Below are positions 32,411 through 42,046 of a stretch of 64,000 nucleotides of DNA, piece by piece (positions within the stretch are counted from its first letter, which is position 1; every line of letters begins with the position of its first letter). The stretch is taken from assembly GCA_964343805.1 (NCBI GenBank), contig CAYFLR010000010.1, positions 1-64,000 on the forward strand. Reading direction: 5' to 3'. The notes under the pieces are model-generated. The model searched no databases. It had not been told where the DNA came from and worked only from the letters and a program-made list of their open reading frames with translations. This DNA comes from CAYFLR01 sp964343805. Its GTDB lineage: Bacteria > Bdellovibrionota_B > Oligoflexia > CAYFLR01. The translations under genes were made by a program, and so were the position numbers.

Positions 32411-33544
32411 ATGCGTATAGGAATTAATGGACGATTCTTGCTGGCTCGTCGTACGGGAGTTCAGCGGGTTGCCTATAATTTAATTAAGCACATAATTAAA
32501 CTCGATCAAGGGAACGAGTATGTGATTTTCACTGGAGAGGACTATCCTCGAGATCGTGAATTAGAGCATAAGAACGTGGTGATGGTCTACTCTCCTATTC
32601 GCTCAGGTAGCACCATTAGAAATCATTTTTGGGAACAGATCACTCTGCCTCGATTAGCGAATAAACATAGAGTAGATATTCTCCATAACCCAGCAAATAT
32701 TGGTCCTCTCTTTTATAAGGGTTTATCCATTATCAATATCCATGACCTCTGCTTTTTGGTGAATCCAGCTTGGTATAGCTTTTCTTTTCAGACTCTCTAT
32801 AAAACCATTATTCCCCAAATTTCAAAGAATGCTAATAAGGTGATTACCAATTCTAATAATTCGAAGAATGATATCTATCGATACTTGAAATGCACTCCAG
32901 AAAAGGTTTCCATGATTTACTGGTCAGTGGAGGATTTATTTCTTAAAGCGGAGAAGTATATTGAACCAGACTTTGCTTATAATAATTATATTCTTTATGT
33001 GGGGTCGGTAGAGCCTCGGAAAAATATCGGTCGCCTCTTGCGATCATATATTCACTTAAGAAGAAAGTTCCCCAAACTGAAAACAAAATTGATCCTGATT
33101 GGTTGCTCCAACCCGGTTTTTCGTGATGAACATTTTCAGATCAGAGACTTTGTTGAAGATATCCTTTTTCAGGGCTATGTGTCGGACAAGCAGCTTGTCA
33201 ACTTCTATCATTACGCGAAACTTTGCATTTATCCCTCTCTCTATGAAGGTTTTGGTCTTCCTCCTCTCGAGGCTATGGCTTGTGGAACACCAGTCATAAC
33301 CTCCAATAGAGCTTCATTACCTGAAGTTGTGGCTGATGCTGCCATCACTATTAATCCAGAATCTGTTGAGGAAATGAGTGAAGCCATGAATCGAATTCTC
33401 ATGGATGACGGTTTAAGGGAGCAACTTTGTCAAAAAGGAAAAGAGAGGCTGAATGCCTTCAGCTGGCAAAAGGCAAGTGAATCCACTATTAGGATCTATC
33501 GGCAGGTATACAATAAGGCAAAAGGAAACATTTTCTGCGGGTAG
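32411..33544 (+). CDS. GT4-family glycosyltransferase
   Basis: 377 residues, GT-B fold, family 4. It contains RRTGVQRVAYNLIKHI near the N terminus, VGSVEPRKNIGRLLRSY at the donor domain and EGFGLPPLEAMACGTPVI with the E-x7-E motif. It is a clear paralogue of the preceding gene, with similar length and motif spacing, and starts 2 bp after its stop, so the two are probably co-transcribed and act in one glycan pathway. Convergent with the 100-residue gene (7 bp between stops). Confidence 0.88.
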   Translation: MRIGINGRFLLARRTGVQRVAYNLIKHIIKLDQGNEYVIFTGEDYPRDRELEHKNVVMVYSPIRSGSTIRNHFWEQITLPRLANKHRVDILHNPANIGPLFYKGLSIINIHDLCFLVNPAWYSFSFQTLYKTIIPQISKNANKVITNSNNSKNDIYRYLKCTPEKVSMIYWSVEDLFLKAEKYIEPDFAYNNYILYVGSVEPRKNIGRLLRSYIHLRRKFPKLKTKLILIGCSNPVFRDEHFQIRDFVEDILFQGYVSDKQLVNFYHYAKLCIYPSLYEGFGLPPLEAMACGTPVITSNRASLPEVVADAAITINPESVEEMSEAMNRILMDDGLREQLCQKGKERLNAFSWQKASESTIRIYRQVYNKAKGNIFCG

Positions 33545-33551
33545 GCAGTGA

Positions 33552-33854
33552 TTATTCTGAATTTGGTTGGGTTAAGAGACGTTCGTAATAATAAGTAAGG
33601 CCTTTATAAAAGTTAATCCACAACATGGTAGGACTATTTTTTAACCGGTAAGCGGGTAATTTCTCATCGAAAATATCTTGTAAAAGCATAAAAGAGGGAA
33701 TGTTTGTAATGTGAGAAAATTCCTGTACAGTAATGCCAGTCTGTTTTAGGTAATCCCGACTCACTCCTGTTTCGATCATATATTTATCAATACATTCGTC
33801 GATCGCCATGTTTTGATTTTCTGGTCGGGTGATGGGATAGGAAGTCAATTCCAT
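33552..33854 (-). CDS. small protein of unknown function
   Basis: 100 residues, soluble, no signal peptide or membrane segment, mixed helix. AAAGGAGG six bases upstream makes ATG 33854 a strong start. It lies 78 bp downstream of aroE on the same strand and may share its transcript. No motif recognised. Confidence 0.7.
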   Translation of the reverse strand: MELTSYPITRPENQNMAIDECIDKYMIETGVSRDYLKQTGITVQEFSHITNIPSFMLLQDIFDEKLPAYRLKNSPTMLWINFYKGLTYYYERLLTQPNSE

Positions 33855-33932
33855 TTAATACCTCCTTTAGATTATTGAGACTCTAAAGAAAGATCGGTGA
33901 TAATGAGCGAAGCTTGAGGTTTTCTTAGATGT

Positions 33933-34778
33933 TTATTTAAGATTTTCAATGGTTTTAGTTATTTGCATTTCATTTACCCTATGATTGAACCAAATTTCAA
34001 AGCTGATGGCTGCTTGATGAACGAGCATTGAGAGCCCATTGCAAAAGGGGATATTTTTATCTTGAGCATGGGTATTTAAAGACAAAGGGGTCTTCGGGTA
34101 TTTATATCTGAGATCATAAATAGCTCCCATACCCTCAGGAACTTTAAGAGGGATATTACAAGGAAGGGTATTGATGAGTAGGGTTTGTTTAAGAGTTTGA
34201 GTATCCATTGAATTGAGATGGCCATTTAGAGAAACAAGGTCGATAAATGTGGGAGAGTGTGAGTTGTTTCCTGATAAGAGTTTGAGCGCCTCGAACTTTT
34301 CTTGATTACGACCTGAAATAGTAAAATGATGGTATTGGTGCTCTATAAGACTGATAAAAACCGCTTTGGCGGCTCCACCGTATCCGAGGATGACTATATT
34401 CCAATCAGGATTTACCAAAGTCAACTCAGTTTCTAATGACTTAAGGAAGCCTTCTCCATCGGTATTAAAACCGATGAGCTTTTGATTTTCTCTCTTAACC
34501 ACATTGACCGCCTGGCAAGAGTTGGCGTCACCTTCAAGGCGATCGAGCAAAGGAATAATAGATTCCTTAAAAGGGATAGTTACATTGAAGCCGACTCCAT
34601 TAACTTGTTTAAAAACAGCTACTTGAGATGCTAGCTGGTCTGTTGAAATATCCAGTGTTTTATAATGTAATGGGAGTCCGAAGTCCTTTAACCATTGCTC
34701 GTGAATCTGTGGAGAGAGAGTATAGGATATATTATGACCAATGATTCCCAATTTAAAAGAAGGGTGGTTTGAAGGCAT
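33933..34778 (-). CDS. aroE: shikimate dehydrogenase
   Basis: 281 residues, usual length. It reduces 3-dehydroshikimate with NADPH in aromatic amino-acid synthesis. The substrate site GFNVTIPFKE with catalytic Lys, the NTDGEGFLKSLE segment, the Rossmann loop LGYGGAAKAV and the terminal NGLSMLVHQAAISFEIW are all typical. Its start lies 1 bp past the stop of the PilZ-like gene, so the two form an operon. The other shikimate gene here, aroK, is 13 kb away. Confidence 0.95.
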   Translation of the reverse strand: MPSNHPSFKLGIIGHNISYTLSPQIHEQWLKDFGLPLHYKTLDISTDQLASQVAVFKQVNGVGFNVTIPFKESIIPLLDRLEGDANSCQAVNVVKRENQKLIGFNTDGEGFLKSLETELTLVNPDWNIVILGYGGAAKAVFISLIEHQYHHFTISGRNQEKFEALKLLSGNNSHSPTFIDLVSLNGHLNSMDTQTLKQTLLINTLPCNIPLKVPEGMGAIYDLRYKYPKTPLSLNTHAQDKNIPFCNGLSMLVHQAAISFEIWFNHRVNEMQITKTIENLK

Positions 34779-34779
34779 T

Positions 34780-35541
34780 TTATTTACGATAAAGAGGAAT
34801 ATTTAGTGGGGCTTCTGCTGTAATCCCCTGAGAAATAAGACTTTTCTGATCGTTGATGAAGCGAGTGATGAGATGATGCACTTGACCATTTTGCTCAATG
34901 AAGGTGATATCATACTGAAGCTGGGAGGGTTCATTTTCAGGCAAAGAACCGGGGGAAATGTGCACTTTATTAACCATTGCACGAATAGTTTGACTGCCTG
35001 GATTTAATTGATCCAATTTAACATAGATTTCGCTGCCTAAGTTGAGCGTAGCATGAGAACTAATTAAAGCTCCTTTTAGATTCATTTCTAAAACGATTCC
35101 ATTATAGGATTTCTGCTTGGCCTTTGGCTTTGGAGAGTCAAAAAATAAAAAGGGAGCATGGGCATTTTCAAGACGGATACGATGATTTTTTGCTGCAAAG
35201 TAAGTTTCTTTTTCTGGAATAATTGAGAGATACAGTAGAATGCAGATGAGTAAAACCAGGACAATAGCGGTCCCAATCTTCATGGATGATTCATATCCTG
35301 AGTCTTTTTCGTTAGGTGGAGTATAACCCTTTGATTTGGTAATTTCACTCAAGGGGGAAGAGACATTGAGTGGGGAAAGAGTTAATAATTTTGAGGTATT
35401 GAGTGAAGATGTACTGGAAGACGCAAACAGAGACAGATTGCCCCCATTAAAGGCGGTAACAACGAATAGTCCAACCAAAATACAGAGTAATAGTCCGTGT
35501 CGGGGTTGGCTTGAATCTCTTTTTAACTCACATAATCTCAT
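34780..35541 (-). CDS. membrane protein with PilZ-like domain
   Basis: 253 residues. Two membrane helices (about 16-34 and 92-113) flank a Ser/Leu-rich loop; the C-terminal 130 residues resemble a PilZ domain: an Arg-containing HRIRLENA followed after about 40 residues by VLEMNLKGALIS, in the place of the D/NxSxxG motif. The match is partial (Asn-Leu-Lys-Gly), so c-di-GMP binding is uncertain. ATG 35541 is chosen because a promoter at 35575-35603 overlaps the longer TTG start at 35586. It is coupled to aroE downstream. Confidence 0.65.
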   Translation of the reverse strand: MRLCELKRDSSQPRHGLLLCILVGLFVVTAFNGGNLSLFASSSTSSLNTSKLLTLSPLNVSSPLSEITKSKGYTPPNEKDSGYESSMKIGTAIVLVLLICILLYLSIIPEKETYFAAKNHRIRLENAHAPFLFFDSPKPKAKQKSYNGIVLEMNLKGALISSHATLNLGSEIYVKLDQLNPGSQTIRAMVNKVHISPGSLPENEPSQLQYDITFIEQNGQVHHLITRFINDQKSLISQGITAEAPLNIPLYRK

Positions 35542-35574
35542 TATAAGCTCTGCACCAGATAGATAATTGCCGAT

Positions 35575-35603
35575 TTTATATGTCAAATAGGGGGTCTTGT
35601 CAA
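35575..35603 (-). promoter_or_regulatory. sigma-70 promoter of the PilZ-like/aroE operon
   Basis: Minus-strand TTGACA (35598-35603, consensus) and TATAAA (35575-35580) are exactly 17 bp apart. Transcription would begin about 7 bp past the -10 box, inside the longest reading frame, so ATG 35541 is the likely start. Confidence 0.75.
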
Positions 35604-35651
35604 ACCTTTTTAGCTTGAATTCCTCCTTGTTTTTAGGTTAAGAAAGTGCCC

Positions 35652-36592
35652 ATGGAAATATATTCTGATTACAAACAATTAAGTGGTAACCTTCCCCATC
35701 CCGTAATTACGGTGGGTAACTTTGATGGGGTTCATAAAGGTCATCAAAAACTTATTAGTGAAGTGGTGTTAGAGGCCCAGGAAAAAGGTGGAACCAGTAT
35801 TGTCTACACATNNNNNNNNNNACATTTTGGCCTCATCCAGCTGTTGTGTTTGCCCCCAATCAAAAGTTCTACACATTACAATCAATCGAGCAAAGACTGG
35901 ATGCTTTTGCTGAGTTGGGAGTTGAACATGCGGTGGTTATACCCTTTGATAAAGCCTTTGCGGAGCAATCTCCCCAAAACTTTCTGAAAAAGTATTTATT
36001 TAACAACTGCTGTCCCCAGAAGTTGATTATTGGATATGATTTTCGTTTTGGTAAAGGAAAACAAGGGTCATTTTCTGAAATTTCATCTTATGCACTAGAG
36101 CATCAAGTGGAATCTATCCAATCCACACCATTAGAATATGATGGGCAAGTGATTTCATCTACTTGGATTCGAGACGTATTGCAGCAGCACAATTTAAAAC
36201 TTGCCAGCCAGCTGCTCGGACGACCTTATACCTTTAAAGGAGAGGTTATTAAGGGCTTTGGTCGAGGTCGTCAAATTGGGTTTCCAACTGCAAATCTACA
36301 AGCAGAACAGCGAGTGTGTGTTCCTGATGGAGTTTATGCTGGGTATGCTAAATGGGATGGAGATCGATATGGATGCGTGGTTAATATAGGTAAGGTCCCT
36401 ACTTTCAATAATCAAGAGCGCAGTGTTGAAGCTCATATCCTTAACTTTGATGAGATGATCTATGGTCAAAACCTTGAAGTTGAGTTTGTTGAGTTTGTAC
36501 GACATGAAAGAAAATTCTCCGGAATTGAAGAGCTTTCTGCTCAAATTCAGGCAGATATTCGCAATGCTTCCGCACAGATGACCTCCCGCTAG
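35652..36592 (+). CDS. ribF: bifunctional riboflavin kinase/FAD synthetase (split by an assembly gap)
   Basis: About 308 residues after repair. It makes FMN from riboflavin and then FAD. The N-terminal adenylyltransferase part has VTVGNFDGVHKGHQKLI; the C-terminal kinase part has GRGRQIGFPTANL and the late NFDEMIYGQ segment. The two halves lie in different frames because of the join at 35812-35821: the sequence before the gap ends TACACAT and that after begins ACATTTTGG, so the contigs overlap by ACAT. Removing 14 bases restores the YTFWPHP motif and one open frame. The gene is therefore intact. ATG 35652 is chosen; GTG 35646 is an alternative. Confidence 0.92.
35812..35821. other. assembly gap (overlapping contigs) inside ribF
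   Basis: Ten Ns placed where the flanks share ACAT. The frame difference between the two halves equals the 14 bases (10 Ns plus the 4-base duplicate), showing a false gap rather than missing sequence. Confidence 0.85.
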
Positions 36593-36736
36593 TGTTTTTA
36601 TTTCTAGGTTCAAGTCCTTGTAATTAAATTAGTTTAGACTTTTTCTTCATTTCCTTTAAAGTTTTTAATCATTTCACCGATAATGAGTGCAAGTGACCAA
36701 GTGTCTTAAAATGAGCAACTTAAAAGTGAGGCACCC

Positions 36737-38515
36737 ATGAGGGAATTAAGGAATTTCAGGATCATACAAATCATAACGGGTTTGGTATTTGTCAGCTGGT
36801 TCATTGGCTGTGAAGAGACCACGGAAACAGATAAGAGTCCCAGATCTGAAAAAACCTATGCCAATGTCCATCGCAAAAGTGATATGGATGCAATGCCTAA
36901 ATATGCTCCCAATGCACCAGATCAAGAGGGAACCCCAGTAACTATTAAGGGTTTTCGACAGGGAATAGGTGCTGATGGAGGGATTGAGATTAGTTGGTCT
37001 TATGAGCCAGTTGATTATAACGAAGGTTTTGCTGTAGCGGTGACAGATAGCAAAGGTATTTTCCAAAAGCAATACCATGAAAATATTCATTCCACTACCG
37101 GACTTCAGGATAATACCTCTTATTATGGTAGAGCCAAGCAGGTGCTGTTATTTGACCAAGCAAAGTTACAAGGTGAGCATCCATCTGCTGTTGTAGAGGG
37201 AGAGCCCTATGAAGTTAGAATCACCGCCAATGGAAAAAATACGGGCAGTGCAGCCTTTGCTTTGAAAATGGAACTATTGTCTACAGAAGCTCTAGGAATC
37301 GCCTCTAAGGAAGGATCTAGTGGTGGATTGGCAACTGGAGTTGCAAATACTCCCACGCCGTTTAACTGTTCTTATATGAATGGAGTAGGCGGTGTTGGCG
37401 CTAATGGGGTTGGAGGAACTTCCAGCTCAGGATCTCAAGTGTTTTATGATCCAAATAGAGACTCTCCAACCATTGTTCCTGGAACCACCACTCCAACTGT
37501 AACCGCTGGAAATACCACCGTGCCGGTAACGAGTCAATCTGTATATCAGCCGAGTCAACTTGTTTTAGCAAGAGATTATTGTGGCAGACCTATTACTAAT
37601 ACTGCCTGTGGAGTAAGTCCTCAATATTGCCATTCCAGTAGCATAAACTCTCAAACTGCTTACGGATGTTCTTCCTGTGGTGTTCCTTACAGTCCATCTG
37701 GTAGTGGTTATGGAAACGAAAATGAGCCTATACCCACCTGGGGAAAAATCTTATTAGGTGGAACCGCAGCGGCTATATTGGGTTATACCATTTACAAGGC
37801 GTTTAAATCTGATCTAGTTGAAGAGGAAAGTGTCAATTTAGTAAAAGCTGAAGAGTCCTCCGATCAGGTGGATATTCCTTACTTCTTACTAGATGCAGGA
37901 ACTTCCGGTAATCGGAGAGGCTATATTATTGTTACCCCATTCAAAGTATATAAAGATAAGAATGATGAGTTATTCAACCACTCTGTGGTTCCTTACTTAA
38001 AGTTTGGTATTGCTAAAGGGGTTCTCGATAAGGCTACAGAAGCAGGTGATGAAACTGAGGAAGCACAGAAAGGTCTTGATCGAGTATCAGATGAAATAAG
38101 TAAACTGAAATACAGCTATGTGGCAGAAGAAGATCAGAATACTAATTTTAAGAATGTATTCTCCTCTAAGGTGTTGAACTTTACAACTGTGGTCCAAGAA
38201 AAAGACGAGAGTGGAGAGCAGCCCATTTATCATTTTTATGAGGTGGCCCGCTTTAACATTGCGAATCCCTACTGGAATAAAATAAAAGCGAGCTCTGCCA
38301 CTGAGGTATTTAAAGATACTCAAAAAGGGATCAAACAATTTTATCGCTTTTTCTCTGATTCTATTTGGCCAGATCAATCTGCTAAGAGATCAGAATTCGA
38401 TCAATTTCCAAAATTCGATATTATAGTCAGTGAAACAGTTGTGGAAGGTAAGTCAACTGTGAAGGCATTTTTAAACTGTCTGGGCTATGTTTGCTCATCA
38501 AGTGTCAATAAATAA
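36737..38515 (+). CDS. large lipoprotein with FN3-like domain
   Basis: 592 residues. Lipobox FIGC (Cys 25). Residues about 65-165 look like a fibronectin-III-type beta domain (IEISWSYEPVDYNEGFAV). A Gly/Asn/Cys-rich low-complexity region follows (about 200-330, with several Cys), then a hydrophobic helix (about 335-352, ILLGGTAAAILGYTIYKAF) and a soluble C-terminal region. A second membrane-like helix in a lipoprotein is unusual. GTGAGG precedes ATG 36737. The next lipoprotein follows closely. No described family recognised. Confidence 0.8.
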   Translation: MRELRNFRIIQIITGLVFVSWFIGCEETTETDKSPRSEKTYANVHRKSDMDAMPKYAPNAPDQEGTPVTIKGFRQGIGADGGIEISWSYEPVDYNEGFAVAVTDSKGIFQKQYHENIHSTTGLQDNTSYYGRAKQVLLFDQAKLQGEHPSAVVEGEPYEVRITANGKNTGSAAFALKMELLSTEALGIASKEGSSGGLATGVANTPTPFNCSYMNGVGGVGANGVGGTSSSGSQVFYDPNRDSPTIVPGTTTPTVTAGNTTVPVTSQSVYQPSQLVLARDYCGRPITNTACGVSPQYCHSSSINSQTAYGCSSCGVPYSPSGSGYGNENEPIPTWGKILLGGTAAAILGYTIYKAFKSDLVEEESVNLVKAEESSDQVDIPYFLLDAGTSGNRRGYIIVTPFKVYKDKNDELFNHSVVPYLKFGIAKGVLDKATEAGDETEEAQKGLDRVSDEISKLKYSYVAEEDQNTNFKNVFSSKVLNFTTVVQEKDESGEQPIYHFYEVARFNIANPYWNKIKASSATEVFKDTQKGIKQFYRFFSDSIWPDQSAKRSEFDQFPKFDIIVSETVVEGKSTVKAFLNCLGYVCSSSVNK

Positions 38516-38538
38516 TGGATTTATTGAAAGGATACACT

Positions 38539-39465
38539 ATGAACTATAAAATTAAAGGCCAATCGCTTTTTCAAGTCCTCATGCTAGCCCTAGGCACCTT
38601 ATTATTGATTGGAGCCATAAGCTGTAAGCAATCAAATAATGATTCTGAGCAGAAGGGGATCGAACTAGATTTAAAATCTAACTTATCCGAATTAGCAAGG
38701 TATGAAAACTTGTTTATAGGACAATGTCAACTCATGGTGATGGTGCAGAACTCTGAAACGGTGAGTGTTAGCCTTCCAAAAGAAGCTTTTGATATGATGG
38801 TAGCAGGGGATGATCAATTAAAGTCTCTCGGAAATTGTTCTATGGGAGCGGACCAAAAAGAGGTTTGTAAGTTGGTTGGTAATGAAGAGCGTGAATTAAC
38901 GGAATGGTTTCCCAAGTTGATGCAAGCTAAAGTTATTAATGCTGACTTTGATAATTCAGAGAAGCCTGAATGTAAAAATGTATTATCTGACTATCGGGGT
39001 GAAGGTTTAGAAGGGGATAATACCCGTGCTGATCTTCGTTTATCTCCTGTGAAAATGGTCACCATGCTGCTCACATCCATTGGTCATCCTGTGGACCAAA
39101 CCACTAAGAAAGAGAATCTTAACTACACTATATACTATGGAGATACCTTTCCTATCGTTCTCAAACTAACATTGGATGCTAATTATAATTTGATAGTAGA
39201 TAAGGTAGAAGATCGTGTGGTAGATGACTCTGATGAGGAAACGCAGCTCACTGAAAATAGTAAAATTCCATCAGCAATTAATGTGACCGGTGCCAATATG
39301 GCAAAATGCGTTCCTGTGACTAATAAAGATGGTGAGAAAATGAAAGACTCAAAGGAACAAGATATATTGGATTGTCAAGACGCTGTCAAGGCTCTTGAAG
39401 TTCGCTTTGCCATCGATGATAAGTTCGCCAATGTGAAAGTCAACTCTGAAAGCCTATTCTACTAA
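38539..39465 (+). CDS. putative lipoprotein of unknown function
   Basis: 308 residues. Leader ends at GAISC (Cys 31). Mature part is acidic and mixed alpha/beta with a few Cys; no motif recognised. ATG 38539 is preferred because AAGGA lies six bases upstream; the frame is open from ATG 38515, which overlaps the end of the preceding lipoprotein gene. The pair 36737/38539 is probably co-transcribed. Convergent with lepB. Confidence 0.8.
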   Translation: MNYKIKGQSLFQVLMLALGTLLLIGAISCKQSNNDSEQKGIELDLKSNLSELARYENLFIGQCQLMVMVQNSETVSVSLPKEAFDMMVAGDDQLKSLGNCSMGADQKEVCKLVGNEERELTEWFPKLMQAKVINADFDNSEKPECKNVLSDYRGEGLEGDNTRADLRLSPVKMVTMLLTSIGHPVDQTTKKENLNYTIYYGDTFPIVLKLTLDANYNLIVDKVEDRVVDDSDEETQLTENSKIPSAINVTGANMAKCVPVTNKDGEKMKDSKEQDILDCQDAVKALEVRFAIDDKFANVKVNSESLFY

Positions 39466-39491
39466 TGTTCAATTTAGGTAAGATGGATTAA

Positions 39492-40196
39492 TTACTTTAG
39501 ACCTGAGAAGAAACGATCTGTCCGAATTTGGGGAACATACTCCTTCCAATAAAATGAGAAGAAGACAAAGAGGGCCCGTCCATGTATGTATTCCATGGGT
39601 ACATATTTCCAATAGCGTGAATCTTGGCTGTTGTCTCGATTATCTCCCATTACAAAGAAGTGATCTTTGGGAATCTTCCAAGTGCCATCAATCCTGCGGC
39701 TAAAGATCGGAGGATTAGTGATAATAATATGTTTAACTTCCTTAAGATCCTCGGAGTAGATTTCTTTGATATTGCGATTAGGATCTGATATGTCTTCGAG
39801 ATCAGATCTATCGGTGACGGGCTCCAATGGGACTCTTTGATCATTCACAAAAAGCACGCCGTTCTCAATAACTACTTTATCTCCAGAAACTCCAATGACT
39901 CGCTTAATATAATCAATGCTGGGGTCCACCGGATATTTAAAGGCAATGATATCCCCTCTTTTAGGAGGAGAGAAGGAAAAAATGGGAATCTGAGTAAAGG
40001 GAATACGGAGATTGTAGGCCATTTTATTAACAAATATCCTATCACCCGCTTTAATAGTGGGCTCCATAGAACCTGTGGGAACAGTGTAGGGGCAAATTAT
40101 AGAGGAGCGAATGGCAAAAATAATTACCAAAAACACTGACATGGAACGAATATCTTTTTGATATTTGCTATAGAGGCGCTTAATCCAATCTTTCAT
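39492..40196 (-). CDS. lepB: signal peptidase I
   Basis: 234 residues. It removes signal peptides from exported proteins at the periplasmic face of the inner membrane. One N-terminal membrane helix (about 18-35) precedes the catalytic boxes: PTGSMEPTI with nucleophile Ser43, YIKRVIGVSGD with general base Lys98, and GDNRDNSQDSRYW. E. coli LepB has two helices and a larger insert; this is the shorter single-helix form common outside gammaproteobacteria. Divergent from the TPR lipoprotein. Confidence 0.95.
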   Translation of the reverse strand: MKDWIKRLYSKYQKDIRSMSVFLVIIFAIRSSIICPYTVPTGSMEPTIKAGDRIFVNKMAYNLRIPFTQIPIFSFSPPKRGDIIAFKYPVDPSIDYIKRVIGVSGDKVVIENGVLFVNDQRVPLEPVTDRSDLEDISDPNRNIKEIYSEDLKEVKHIIITNPPIFSRRIDGTWKIPKDHFFVMGDNRDNSQDSRYWKYVPMEYIHGRALFVFFSFYWKEYVPQIRTDRFFSGLK

Positions 40197-40279
40197 AGAC
40201 TGCTATGCTTATCACATGCATTTATTCGGATCAACCCTTTTTGGTGGGATATTTAGGGGATCTATGATAGCATTTACTC

Positions 40280-42025
40280 ATGAAAACAGTAATTTATCTA
40301 GCAGTGGTTTTCCAAATCATAGGGTTTTTCCAAGCCTGTTCAACCCCTCACTCTTCCGAGGGTGACAAAGGCTGGTTGTTGGAAGAGTATGCAGATTTGA
40401 ACCCTGATAAAGCAGTTGATAAAAGAGATTTAGGATTCGATTATTACTATTTGGTTGCTGAATATTCTTTGCAGCAAGGTAAAGTTGATGAGAGCATTAT
40501 TGCCTATAAGAATGCTCTTCAACACCGTCCTAACTCCTATCGGATTATGGTGAAACTGGCTAGCCTCTATATTTCCAATGCGCGGTTTGAAGCCGCTGAG
40601 CAGCTACTTAAGAATATTGACACTCAATCTCTTACGAAAAAGGAGGTTCTGTATCTTCGTGCCAGCCTAGATATTGCCAAAAAGAATATGGCTGAGGCTA
40701 TTACCAAATTAAAACAGCTAATTCGGAAATACCCTTCTTTTGAGAGAGCCTACGTTTTGTTAGCAGAGATTTTTTTATTAGAAAAGAAAGAGAAAGAGCA
40801 GAAAGATCTCTATCTTAAATTGTTAAAAAATGTTCCCTCTTCATATATTGCTGAGAAGAAATTAGGAAATTACTACTTAGCCAAAGAGAAATATAAAAAG
40901 GCTGAGAAACATCTGCTATCGGCACTATATAAGAAAAATAAAGATCTCACCCTTTATATTTCTCTGGGGTTTCTTTACGAGAAATTAAAAAATTACCCCA
41001 ATGCCATTAATTATTATGAAACGGCTTTAAAGTACAATCGCTTTGATATTCGTCTGCTTGAGACCATGTCCAATTTATATATCAAAGTTCAAGATAATCA
41101 GCGGGCATTAGCTGTGTTGCGACGAATGGCTCAACTGCTTCCAGACAACAAAACCCTCAAGTTAAAAATGGCCTTACTGTATTATGAAATTGAAGAGTAT
41201 GGAATCGCTGCTAAACATATGCGACCCCTGATGCAGACAAAATTGGTCACAGACCGCCTGAATTATTACTATGGGGTTATCTTAGAACTAGATAAGAGAC
41301 CTGCCGAATCATTACGATACTTAGGTAAAATACCAAAAGATTCAGAGTATTACATGGGATCTATTATCCATCAAACAAGGGTCCTTAAGTCCCAAAACAA
41401 AGTTGAGACAGCCCAGCGTCTGTTGAAAGACAATAAAACCGCTTTTAACGATAAGATGGTTTATTTTGAACTCCTCGCCTCACTTTATATTGAACAGGGA
41501 AATTATGCTGAAGCCATCTCTATTCTTAAGAAGGCATCCAAAGAGATCAAAGAGAAAACAAGACTCCACTATTTATTGGGAATGTATTACGACCGCTGGG
41601 GCAAGAGAGATCTGTGTATCAAAGAGATGCAGAAAGCCATAAAAATCTCCCCACAGTTTGCTCCTGCTCTAAACTATTTGGGGTACCTCTGGGTTGAAGA
41701 GAAAAAGAATTTAGCTAAAGCCGAAAAATTGATCCGAGCCGCGCTCAAAGAAGATCCCAATAACGGTTATTATTTAGACTCCTTAGGTTGGCTCTATTTT
41801 CAAAAGGGAGACTTTAAACAAGCTTTAGAGTATTTATTATTGGCGAATGATTTTTTTCCTGTTGAATCGGTTATATTAAGTCACATTGGCGATACTTATT
41901 ACCAACTGGGGTTTCATCATAAATCGGTGGCCTTCTATCGAAAAGCTATGCGCAATGAGACCAGTTGGGAAGAATTGAAGCAATTGATACATAAAGTGGA
42001 AAAAATTAAACTGTCTCTTTATTAA
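40280..42025 (+). CDS. TPR lipoprotein
   Basis: 581 residues. Leader ends at FQAC (Cys 20). Almost all of the rest is a run of about a dozen TPR units (for example YISLGFLYEKLKNYPNAINY, NYLGYLWVEEKKNLAKAEKL, DSLGWLYFQKGDFKQALEYL). The last units carry the NYLGY/DSLGW signature of long TPR proteins tied to outer-membrane assembly or secretion. It lies 21 bp upstream of the LolB-like lipoprotein, and both may act in the envelope. Function unproven. Confidence 0.88.
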   Translation: MKTVIYLAVVFQIIGFFQACSTPHSSEGDKGWLLEEYADLNPDKAVDKRDLGFDYYYLVAEYSLQQGKVDESIIAYKNALQHRPNSYRIMVKLASLYISNARFEAAEQLLKNIDTQSLTKKEVLYLRASLDIAKKNMAEAITKLKQLIRKYPSFERAYVLLAEIFLLEKKEKEQKDLYLKLLKNVPSSYIAEKKLGNYYLAKEKYKKAEKHLLSALYKKNKDLTLYISLGFLYEKLKNYPNAINYYETALKYNRFDIRLLETMSNLYIKVQDNQRALAVLRRMAQLLPDNKTLKLKMALLYYEIEEYGIAAKHMRPLMQTKLVTDRLNYYYGVILELDKRPAESLRYLGKIPKDSEYYMGSIIHQTRVLKSQNKVETAQRLLKDNKTAFNDKMVYFELLASLYIEQGNYAEAISILKKASKEIKEKTRLHYLLGMYYDRWGKRDLCIKEMQKAIKISPQFAPALNYLGYLWVEEKKNLAKAEKLIRAALKEDPNNGYYLDSLGWLYFQKGDFKQALEYLLLANDFFPVESVILSHIGDTYYQLGFHHKSVAFYRKAMRNETSWEELKQLIHKVEKIKLSLY

Positions 42026-42046
42026 TAATTTGCGAACTTAATAGCT

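Noticed and set aside
35652..36592. Natural frameshift in ribF
   Set aside because: Fully explained by the ACAT contig overlap and the N filler.
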